A stretch of 64,000 bases of DNA from Holacanthus passer (Eukaryota > Chordata > Actinopteri > Pomacanthidae): the NCBI GenBank assembly GCA_025331565.1, contig JAFREQ010000034.1:2170001-2234000 (forward strand). Reading direction: 5' to 3'. The first letter of the stretch is position 1. Every line of letters begins with the position of its first letter. Of the stretch, positions 36,276 to 47,100 are shown in pieces. The translations under genes and the position numbers were made by a program. A model generated the notes under the pieces. That model ran no database searches, was not told the DNA's origin, and saw only the letters and a program-made list of their open reading frames with translations.

Positions 36276-38489
36276 AGGGTTTTATATCGTACAATATGTG
36301 CACCTTCAAGTTCTAACTAGAGGAGCTTCTGGTTTGCTCTGAGCGAAACTTTTCCAAACAATCCAACATAATAGCAGACAAATCGAAGCTAATGGCGGCA
36401 ACAAGAGGAACAACAGGTGTTTGTGTTTCTGAGCAAATTCGAGCCAGAGGAGAATGAGGCAATCAGTTACCATGGCGATTGTAAAGGAGGAGGAGGAGGA
36501 GGAGGTGGGGGCGCAGAACAGTTTCGTTTGGAGAGTGTCACTTACAGGCTTTGATGATGATAAGGGCTGCTGCCGGGGTAAACAACATCAGAGCGTTAAA
36601 ATACTGAGAGAATTGGGCACTCCAGAGGATCAGGTTGCGCTCGCTAACAGCTTTTTCTCTCCTTCTCCTTCTTTGACTAACCTCCTCCTCCTCCTCCTCC
36701 GTACTTACCCCCAACAACATCTGCCTGTCTGTCTCCGTCTCCTCACCCACCCACCCCCACACACACACACACCCATCAGCCCAGGCTACCTGCCACTCTC
36801 TCTCTGCAGGTGTGCTGCTGCCGGCCTCGTGATGAACGGCGAGGATTGCCGTAACCATGGCAACACTCTGACACAGACTCGCATCCGTGTGCAGGGTGGG
36901 CATCCGGTCAAAAATATGTACACATGTACTGTCGGAGTATGTTTTTGAGTGTTCGTGTGTGGCCTGTTTGCAGAGGAAAAACGCTGGTGAAGTGTTTTCG
37001 ATCAGATGCTCTTTTTGGAGGGTGTGACGTCCTCTGGGTTTCGTTAATGCGTCACACAGCCAATGGATGTCACGCCGCCGCCGGATAGATGTCATCAAGC
37101 ATGCTCCAGTGAATGATTCTCTCACTTTCGCAGGGCGAGAGAGGGAAGACGTGGAGGGGGGAGAGGGAAGGAAAGTGATGGACTGAAAACCAGTGAGGCA
37201 ACAATCACAATGGCAGGCAGCGGAGCTTTTGAAGCCCATTGAAATGGCAGATAAAGAAAGAGGGGAGTGTAGAGAGGGCAATGAAAAGAAAAGAGGCAAG
37301 AAGAGAAAAAAAAAACGGTGATGAGATAACACTCCCGGTAAAAGCTGAGTGGGAGGATGATCCAGAGCAAGACGAGGAGAAGTGATAAATTAAGAAAGGA
37401 ATATGGCGAGAACTGCAATGGAGATGTGGGCAAAGTGTGTGAGAAAACGACAGCTGAAAGAGCAGGAGTGTGTGTGTGTGTGTGTGTGTGTGTGAGCAAA
37501 AAAGAGAGAGATGAGACAGAGAATGAGCGAGAGGGAGGGAGAGACGAGAGCAGTGGAGGATGTTGAGCTGAAATCTTAGCAGAAGCACTGGCACCACACT
37601 GAGAAGAAGAGCTGAAACCAGACATCAGGGCTTTAGGCTAATTAAGAAAAGAAAGGAGCTATAAGTGTGTGTCTGCACATGGGCGCTAGTGAGAGTGTGT
37701 GTGTGTGCATCCCTGTGTGTGTGTGCCAATCTGGATATAGGCGTGCATGTGTTTGAGTATGAGGAAATAGGAAAAACAGGGTGTTCATGTGTGAGTTGCC
37801 GTTGTCAGACTGTAACATGTTACCTCATGTACCCCGGGAGAACTCGCCCTCCTCTGCCTCCTCTCTTCCATATTTAGCTCCAAATCTCCTTCACATCGTT
37901 GCCATATGTCAAACTGCTTACTCTCTTTGTACGTCTTTGCATGTGCCTTCAAATCCGCGGGTGTTTTTATCAGCTTAATTGCCAAAAGATATCCATCAGG
38001 CAGGGGAATGAGCTTTAGAGATCAGGCAGCGACACAATATCGTCTCCTTGTTAGTTGGGTCGTGGTTGTCGATTGCTATTGAACGACTGAACCGCTGTTA
38101 GGCTGCAGTAATATCATATGACACTCTGTTAACCATGATTCATATGTTATCATGACTCCAGCTGTTGTTTGACTTTTCAACTGGTTTGCCCATCATTCCT
38201 GTTGGTTATGATAAGATTTTGTTTACCGACTCCATCTCGAGGTTGGAGAGTCCAACAGACAATAACGACAAAATCCAGGTTTAGTCAGATTATCTCAACC
38301 ACCGATTTTGAGAGCAGGTCTTTATTTTCAACTTCTACTTAGATTCAAAAGTTTCCATAGATAACAAATATGTTGAGCTGAATTTTGGGTAAATGTGTAT
38401 AAAACAATGTACGATGGTATTTGATGAAATGGCGCGACTCTAAAAAACACGTTTTCGGTCTTGAGTCTTAAGTTTCCATATTTCACTCA

Positions 38490-38740
38490 GTTTGAACATC
38501 CAGCCAATCCCATCTCATCTACTCACCTGTGCTCTCACCTGCAACCAATCACAATCAACACAGTATTTAAACCTTACCGGATCATTCGCTCGTTGCCAGA
38601 TTGTTCTCAGCCTTCATGCTAGACTTTCCAGCGCTTCTTCACGGACTGACTCTCTGTTGGCGACCCTGCCTGTTTTGTACCTACTTGCCTTGCTTGGATC
38701 CTGGATATCATCTCTGCTTTCTATCCCCAATCTCTAATTA
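38490..38740 (+). mobile_element. Possible fish retroelement fragment
   Basis: The sequence 'CACCTGCAACCAATCACAAT', then TATTTAAACC, then 'GTTGCCAGATTGTTCTCAGC' and a CCAGCGCTTC/CCTGCCTG series resembles a recurrent teleost repeat. That repeat has a CAAT and TATA-like start and a GCCAGATTGTTCT block, often near a retroelement 5' end. The assignment is from memory and only one copy is present here. Confidence 0.35.
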
Positions 38741-41700
38741 TTAATGATTAACCCAGTGTTGAACCAACCGGAGGTCAAAGTTGAAACACAAACTTGCTCA
38801 GCAAAATTGAATGTGTGTTCATCAGGACAGACTAGTATTAACTTTGGCCCTTGTGCTCTCTTCTAAATAAGCAGGGTAAAACTCGTTCATGCTTTTAACT
38901 TGAGTGATCATGTGACTGCTTGTGTTTCTTGCCCTTCAAGCACTGCTCAGATTTCACTTGGTGAGTGAAGTGACGGCTAGGAATTATGACGAAACCTAAA
39001 ACAAGAGAAACCAGTCACTGATTCTTGAGTAAATAGTAACAGTGTAAAAAAACATCTTGGCGATTCATTGATACAGAAACGGTGTCTTCAAAGCTATAAT
39101 CTTACTTGAAAGATTTCACTCATGACTGATCTAGTGGCCTGTGGTTACTGATAATAATAAGTGCACTTTAAAACTTCTACTTTGTCAGAGATACAACAGA
39201 AGCTGATGTATCTGTTTCCAATGCTGCCAAACAAACTCATGCTGTTTTAATGAAGAAGTCAGTCAATAATAATGACAAGCGTGATCTCATTTCATGCTGC
39301 AAATTACCAGAGAGGTAACGACTGAATGTAAATACACTGAATGACTAGTGCTGTAAAAATGCAGATTCCCGTCAGAGGGGCCTTTCTTGCATGTCAAATA
39401 AAGGTCAAAGTTCAACTCTTTTCATTAGACTCTCTGTCTGGTAAACACCATGTCCCCCAGTTTGACTTTCTGTTAAAAGCCCAAGGTCAGACAACTTGAC
39501 GAAACTCCTCCTGAGCCACAGAAGACATTGTACAACTATTTTAAACTGATGTGTGGAATCAGTGTGTCTGCCCTTGAAGAGCTCAGGATCCATCAGCAGT
39601 CAGTGTAGGTTTAGTCGTCTGTACTGTAGCTCTTTCAATTCAGCCGTCACAGCTTTTAGCTTGTTGTCTGCGCGGCCCCCGGAGAGCTGCTGTTGATTCG
39701 GTTTTGCCCGTGTCCTCTCACCGCTCTTACATCTCGTCTACACCTGTACTCATTCTGTCAGCATTTCTGCGTCTGAGTCAGAGTCTGGGCCATCATGACC
39801 GCTCGGCTCCCTCGTCGCTGGTGCCAGTGTTAATGCTTCATGGGCCCTTCCCGGCTGACTGAACGTGTCTGTCTCCTTGATTCCAGAAGTTTGAGAGTAA
39901 CTTGAAGCAGTTTAGTCGTCAGAGGTGTCACGGACGCTGTCGTGGTCATTTTCAGTGACGCTAATCTCCTCCCACCATCCTAATGTCTCACAGACGTTGT
40001 TGACTTCAGCTTCTTCATGTTCTTTCTCTCTTGGAAGTGTGTTTAATGTCATTTTCTTGGAACCAAAGATGTTTATGTGGGTTTTGGGTGAACATTAAAA
40101 GAGAGGACTTAAAGTTTTAATTTGTAAGATTTTGCACAATAAAATGTCGAAAATGAGACTTATGTTATATATTTTGTTGAGTTGTCTACTAGTTGTCTAG
40201 TTGTCTCCCAGTTTCCAAACCAGTGAATTATTTGATGCAATTATACATCAGAGTGTGAGGAAGGACAACTGTGACTAAACAAAATGCAAATAAAACTTTA
40301 GTGCATCATCTCATCATAAACATTTTTGCATAAGTTACGATTTTTATTGGCAATTGTGGTTGTTAGAAGAACTACCATGATGCTGTGCTGTTACACGACG
40401 TCATCAAACTACGTCTTTTGATTTCATTGTTTTGATGAGAGACCCCCTAGTGGCAGGAATGACATACTGTGCGTTTAACTTTCATGAACTAATCATAAAT
40501 ATCTTTTGATAATAGTGAGTTGTCACATAATCACACCAGTTATATCTTTTACATGAAGGTGAGGCTCATCGTTTCCATTATTGTACCAGATTCACCAAAA
40601 AAATACCTTTTTTAAGAGTAAGTCGGGTTAAGATTCTGTTTGTCTGTTTTTGTTGCACTTTGTTTTCACCGATACACCAACTTTTCCCCCTCAACCATGC
40701 TTAAAAACTTTTTTTTGCATTATTTTGACTTTTAAAAAAATTTAAAATATCAATTTCTCACTCAGTTTTTTTTAATGTGCAAATTCTGTGCACATACAAA
40801 CAGGTGGATGGAAATGATTTTAGAGTCTGTAAGCGCCCACACAGTCCTCAGAAGAGGTTTCACTAGCCAAAATTATTAAAATCACTTGTGTGGGTTTACC
40901 ATCGGTGTGCAGGGCCTTTAATCTGGTTTTCACTCCTGTTTTTTGGCCACACGCCTACAAAATTTGCTATGTTTCCTGTTGCTAGAGGACACAGATCACT
41001 GAGTCCCACCAGTTTTTTAATGATAGTCAAAATAAACACAGATAAATTGCTGGAAGTTCATACAGTGATTTTAAGAGTAACCGCCATCAGGATGTAAAAC
41101 AGCGATTCCCTTCCTTCATTCTCTGGTTGAAAGTTTCAAGTGTGTGGTTTGGTGTCACAGTGCACTGACCCTGAAATGCACTTCTACATCGCTGCAGCAA
41201 GATGAAAAGTTGAACCCCTGAAGGAGAGGTCAGAAAAAACAAGATTTTCAGGTAGTGTTAAGTGGCTTTTTAAAGATTTTTACAAGTTGCAGATATAAAA
41301 ACACACGCACATGATTTTCCTTTTAGAAGACGGAGCATGATACACAAAACTACTGATGATTAACCCGAGTTACTACAGTAGTTACAAACCACATTAGAAA
41401 ACATTTCTCGTGGCTTTAATCAGCCTCTAGTCAATATGTGTTAGACTCCATGAATAAACAGAATGAATGTTTTCATGGACTTGAACTGTGACTGCACGCT
41501 CTTGAAATGAAGCCAACTCTAAAGGGAATACAAAATGCTTTGTAAAGGGTTTCAGTGAAAATGGAGAAAAGCAACAATTTGCTTAATCATCATGTTTTGC
41601 TTTTGAACAAAATATGATTCAAGTGCTCTATTTTTATGTACTGTGAATCACTTTGTCTGCACATTTGTTTCAGAAACTCTCTGTTTACCAAGAATTGCTA

Positions 41701-43099
41701 TTGTAAATTAACTGTTCACGTTCTGTATGTTGTGTTTTTATAGATAAATATATGTATTTTCTTTTCCAGCCACCGGTGATGCTTTTGATTAATCATCTCT
41801 CCGTCTGTGTAACCGCCACCTGTCCCTCCTTACATCTCTTACAGCTAACGTTCATGATAGCACATTGAACTATAGCACATCCCCCCACCTTCTAATCAAT
41901 GCATGTTCACAATTCAAACTTAATCTTCAGCGGCCGTCAATCAATGGGTTCAAACAGAATCGGCCCTCCTGATCGTTCGGGGGGCCGCGGCCTCGGTTCC
42001 ACAGAGAGCTGCGGCCAATCAAAGGGTGTTAACCTCCAATCACTCAAACATGAGGGGATCAAAACAAAATTTTCCAACCTGTTCCCACAAATCCAATCCA
42101 ACTCTGGTGAAAAATGACTCAAGAAAAAAACGCCGACTGTGGTTTGTTTTGGTTTCTCGGGCGAATGAGGCGTCGATTAAGTTTGAAAGCTCTAATTGAG
42201 TTCAGCCAGATTAATGCAGCTCTCCGGCGACTAATTAAGTTGACATCTGCGGCTGTTTGTGCACTTGTTCATTCATCCCCTTAACAAAACACATTTTTTC
42301 TCCTGGTGAAGCTCTTTCCAATACTCCAATAATCAATAAAAAGCTCACTAATGAATGGCACACTTACCTGCAGAGCCATGTATTAGAGTAAAAGTCTCCC
42401 TCTTTTCTTTCCGTCTGCGTTTGAAAGCACTTAGAGCTTGTGCATGAAGATTATTTTTCTGATTGCGACCTGATTGAGCCTACGCCTACACAATCAGCGC
42501 TGCAATGGACACAATAATGCAAAAGTTTTCTATCAATTTACTCATCCCGTTTCATTGCCATAGTAACTAAATACAAAAAAAACAAGCCAGATTGTCTCGC
42601 ATTTTGTGCCCCTCATTTCACTGATTGGGGAAAATAAGAAGCCAAAATGCAAGTAAACAGCAGTTTTACTCTCAATTTATGGACCAAAGCCGGCTTTACG
42701 AGCACCAAAGGCAGAGTCAGTGCACACAGAGGTATTATAATATCACCTTCTTCTTTTGGGGCACGCGCCACTTGAGTCCTTCCGTATGTTTGAAAGCCAA
42801 TACAAGTCCCTTTAATCTTTGAAACCGATAGCTAGTGTTTGGATCGTCCATCAAGCGAGACGCAGTGCTTTTGCCTCGGAGACACCTGTTATTAGTTTGT
42901 CATTGGAGGTTTGTCTTATGATCAAGGTTTAACAGAGCCTAAAAGCATGTGTGCGTGTGTGTGTGTGATGGGGACAAATTAGTGTTAAAGCTGAAACAAG
43001 AGGCCTGTGATATTTTCAGTGTCAATGATGTTTCCATTGCACTGATATGTGTGAATATGTGATTAAGAAGGATGCATCTAAAAGTGTGTGTGTGTGTGT

Positions 43100-43280
43100 G
43101 GACAACATTACTCATGTTGTGGGGACAAAAATTGATTTTCACATTGTGAGGGTTTGTCTTCTTTATGGGGACACAACACAAATCCTCATAATGTATATCA
43201 TTAAATTTCATGGTGAAGACTTGGGTTAAGGTCAGGGAAGTAGTGCTTATGCTTGCAGTTAGGTTAAGTGTTGAGGAAAT
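43100..43280 (+). repeat. GGGGAC-type interspersed repeat, copy 1
   Basis: The block contains TGTTGTGGGGACAAAAATTG, TCACATTGTGAGG, then TTTATGGGGACACAAC and a GGTTAAGG/GGTTAAG tail. The fragment at about 61790-61935 shows the same word set in reverse (CTGTGGGGACAG and AACCTTAACC runs). Both are recurrent fish repeats of uncertain class. Confidence 0.5.
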
Positions 43281-43855
43281 AAATGTAATGTCCTCTGAAG
43301 TGATGGAAACACAAGTGTGCGCGTGTGTGTCTGTGTGGGCATGTGTGTACATTTCCAAGTGGATTTTTAGTAAATGTATTCTCAAGTCTTGGCTGGCTGA
43401 AAGGATGATGACTGTAATCAAGCGGGCGCCTTTCTATCACACCAAGCTCAAATGCAGCGATGACATTTCCAAAGGTGCGTGCTCGATGGAATATTAAAAC
43501 GCCGTGTCACACCAACTCTTTTAATGGCGCGTCTTTGTGCCTTAAAAAGCCGCTTGACATTTCCTATCAGGGTCTCTGGCTGTTTGGTTTGGCTTTTTGA
43601 AGTTTTGCTGAAGTTTAATTCACTGCTTTGGAGTTTTTACATGCTGTAAGAGTATTTGTTGTTTTTGTCAGGTGGTTATGGTAAAATGAGCTCTCGCTGA
43701 GTGAGACGGGTGCACATTATTTTTTTTTTTTCTTAAGGTTAAGAGAGATTATGTGATGAGTTTGGAGAATAAAAGATTCTTTGATTGGCTGATGGGATGA
43801 CAAAAGAGGTGTGTGAAATGTAGTTTAAAATTAGAAAGAGCAAGGGGAAAGAGGA

Positions 43856-43857
<2 letters not shown>

Positions 43858-43899
<42 letters not shown>

Positions 43900-44011
43900 A
43901 GTAGGTAGGTCAGCATCTCTCCATTACTCTATCAGCTTGTTGACTGAAATGGAGCAGGACAGCCCCTCAAAATACTGTACACTCACACACACATACACAC
44001 ACACACACACA
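43858..44011. repeat. Inverted pair of GT and CA microsatellites
   Basis: A (GT)n run at 43858-43896 and a CA run at 43984-44011 lie about 87 bp apart in opposite orientation, so a single strand could fold back on itself. Confidence 0.9.
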
Positions 44012-46579
44012 AGCTCATACCTGCTGACCTGATAAGATCAGGGGTAACAGCATCCCTGCCTGCAAACACAAAAAGAAAATCCCTCGGGTTGTTCGGCCGG
44101 TGAGGAGCCATCATGTCTTGTCACACTGTGCAGCCTTATTGTTCCTCCTTTCTTTCTTCCCTTCCCTCTGCAGTAGCTGTTACCCTCCGTCCTCCCTCCA
44201 TCTTTTCCCTCGTCCTGAAGCTCTTTTGCTTGCCGAGGCTCGTCGAAGCGCCGGAGACGTGCCTGGAATTGATTGTCTGATTAATACAGGAGACAAACAC
44301 AATTAAAAATTGATTCGCGGCTCATTATTGACCAATGTGAATAATTAACCAAGGTCTCATGGCCAGTGCCCGCAAGTGTGTGTTTCTGTGCATGGTCGTG
44401 TGTGTGTGTGTGTGTGTGTGTTTGGGATTTTTGCTGCATATTCAGATATAGTTGAGACCATATGCTGTTTTATAGCAAGTGTTAGCTGCAGTAAATCTTA
44501 AGTGTTAACTCTTCTGGTTTGTGCTTGCGTATAGAAACACTGGTGGTGTCTTAGATTTTTCAGATTTAAGGAGTGTTGATTTTTCAGTGACATTCTACAA
44601 GGTGCTCAAAATGTTGATTGTTTGCTCGCACTTAAAGTTGATGGCGTCCCCGGTGCAAGAGTTCAGTTTTATCTAAGTGCTAATGTCAAGTGTTAATTTC
44701 ACACTGTGCTTGTTAGGACTGTCACAGTTCATTTAACACTTAAGGCCTGTGTTTTTTTGCGATGTGGATCTGAAGACGATATCTGGGGGGTGTTTACAGG
44801 ATGAATTGTTACGTCCATGAAGTCATTATACTTGAAACTGTATCTCTCAGACCACAGTGGTCTCATTTAGAGACAACATGGAGGGATGATTTTTGACACT
44901 TTACTCCTTCAATGGGAGAAAAAAAAATCACACTGACGGCCAAATTGGGGCTCTGACACCACTACAGTGTGCGTTTCTGACAACACTTTGCTGCTGCAAT
45001 TTCAGACAAATTTGGAGACATGATACATTTCGCTTGTCGTTTCCAAAATAGATACCAAATAAATATGGTTCTGTCATTAAGAGATGTATTTGTAAAGTTG
45101 GGAAAGCACTAAATCCTGCACTTAAGGTCTGACAGAAAAACACATTTATGAATCTCGGACAGGCTGAACTCTGGTGATTCATCTTGTTGTAGTTTAGCCC
45201 AAAAGCGTCATTTGTAATTTGACTGTAACTGAGCGAACCAGGTGACATACAGCGGGAGCCTGACTGTGCTCTCTGAGTCGTAAGCACCTGCCAGGACGGC
45301 GTATTGCCAAAAATAATGCTGATGAAAAACATGTGATGTATCGTGTTTGGTTCTCACACAGGAGAGCGAGGGAGCTGTCAATCAAGCCCAGCCTGTCTAC
45401 ACCCACAAAGAAGAGGTTGAATTAACTGAAATCACCCGTGTGGGTGTTTAATAGATGTGCTTTAAAGCAATGGTATAGAACTTGAAAATTGAATTCAAAA
45501 GCAATTAAACACACCATTGCTCAGTTCAATACACTGGTGGCGGTGTTTTGCTGCTACAGCTTTACTTAGTCTGGAAGACCAGCAGCTTATGTGACTGAAC
45601 TTTACAGTAAATAGATATCGTTCGCACATTACATCTCTAGCAAAACATTGCCTTTCCGGTGAAACAGAACCATCTTTGACTGTGGTAGAAGGCTTGACAT
45701 GAACCATAAATATGTAATTAGAATAAAAGAAAGATAACATTTTTTGTGGCGTGGACAAACATTATTCTTATAGTATCTCATGTGAAAAAAGCGGAAATTA
45801 TAAATATTTATCAATAAAATTCAAGAGAAATCTGCTCAGAATAAGGAGAAAGTTCTCTCATGTCCGCTGCTTCTCACTGCTTTAAACAAACCAGGACTTC
45901 ATCCATCGATCTCACCTCAATGTCGCTTCTGACATTTTCCACATCTGAGCTCCCACCTCCTTACAATTGCCTATCATTGTGTTGTCATTGCCTCCACCGT
46001 CCTATTATGTACAAATGGAGGAGAGGGTTTGACAGTTTGTCAGGCAAGAGAAGATAAGATGGCCATTTGGCAGGCGTTTGCTCTCCTATCGTCTGTCTAG
46101 ATTTAATTATACTGTTAGCTCTCCTCCCAGGAAAGGCTTTGAAGTCACTATGTCAGGAGAGCAGAGAGACTAAATGTGATCTGCTTTACCTGCAAGTGTA
46201 CAGTGTTGGAGCTTTGGGGAGATTTAGAGACGGATTTTCATGTACTGCAGCCTTGCCGTTTTGATCTTGAAATTAATAACCACATGTATTTTTTTTTTTT
46301 TTTAGCATTTTGCAGAATTAAAGGTGACCCACCATAATCAGACCTTGGTTTAACATGAATCCACCAAATTACAAGAGCAGCTCGGTCTGTGCCGGTTGCA
46401 GGGGAGCACCGCCGCAGAGCCTGAAAGCACCATTCCCATCAGGACAGTGCAGTCTGTAAAACATCAAGTCATAGCCGGAGGCAAAAGAGGAGTGACCCTT
46501 GTAAAATGTCACGATACAACGTAGGCAGCAAGGTGGGAGTGATGTGAAATGAGCAGGGATACTATCCTTCGAACCAAAG

Positions 46580-47100
46580 GACCTTCAACTTTGAGAACAT
46601 CCTGTCTGAGATCAGTGGTGATTTTAAAAAATGGTCAACACTCCCAAACTCTCTTAGATCTTATACATCTATTATTAAAATGAATGTGCTTCCCGGAATC
46701 AACTTTGTGAGTTCAGTTGCCATTTCCATCTCGGTCTAGAAGTAGAGTGCATGATTACTAAATTCATCTGGAACTGCAAGCGCCCTCATCTGAAATCATC
46801 CACAGTGCATTGACCTTCTGGGGGACTTTCACTTCCAAACTTTAGCTTGTACCATTGGGCCTTCACACTGCGTCCTCTGGTCAGCTGCTATGATCATGAA
46901 ACTGAGGTTGTGCACTGGAGGAGAATCTGGTTTGTCCAGAAGTTGGATTCAGCCCTGTGGGGTCCTTGGCAGGCTCCACTTGAAGAGCACTCATTGCTCA
47001 AAGTATTGTTTGAGACTTGGGAAACAAAAGGAATTATTTTTAAATTATGCAGCCATATTCTGGAGAAAGTATATTTCCCATCGTCAGTAGACTCATTATT
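46580..47100 (+). pseudogene. Relic of an L1-clade LINE ORF2 (region after the reverse transcriptase core)
   Basis: Three frame segments together resemble the C-terminal part of an L1/Tx1-type ORF2. The first, from 46593, includes GDFKKWSTLPNSLRS and IIKMNVLPGINF, and stops at TAG 46737-46739. The second, around 46751-46800, includes TKFIWNCKRP. The third is the frame starting near 46820, with GLSLPNFSLYHWAFTLRPL. The stop and the frame changes show that the copy is dead. I see neither the endonuclease nor the catalytic reverse-transcriptase motifs, so this is a truncated or internally decayed fragment. The clade assignment rests on the 'FIWNGKRP' and 'GGL.LPN...Y..A' motifs known from this group. 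Confidence 0.75.

Larger units (their letters stand above)
36276..46560. other. Intergenic DNA, no gene recognised
   Basis: Complementary (GGA)n/(TCC)n arms lie at 36486-36505 and 36681-36700, followed by a strongly purine-rich plus strand at about 37120-37570 with a GT array at 37469-37493. Next come a retroelement-like fragment (about 38490-38740), homeodomain-like AT-rich blocks at about 41930-42480 and 44260-44370, a GGGGAC-type repeat (about 43100-43280), and GT/CA arrays at 43858-43896, 43984-44011 and 44398-44421. The longest open frame of the window (minus strand, 36538-37332) lies here but looks like a purine-tract artefact. Confidence 0.6.

Noticed and set aside
36538..37332. Longest open frame in the window (264 codons, minus strand)
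   Set aside because: It lies over purine-rich DNA, begins with a Phe/Leu/Ser-rich low-complexity stretch, has no recognisable domain and overlaps several other open frames on both strands. Length alone is explained by low stop-codon density in such DNA.
37122..37625. Ser/Leu/Phe-rich minus-strand frames that look membrane-protein-like
   Set aside because: They are complementary to GA-rich DNA, which yields Ser/Leu/Phe/Pro codons. No real transmembrane pattern, splice sites or family match.
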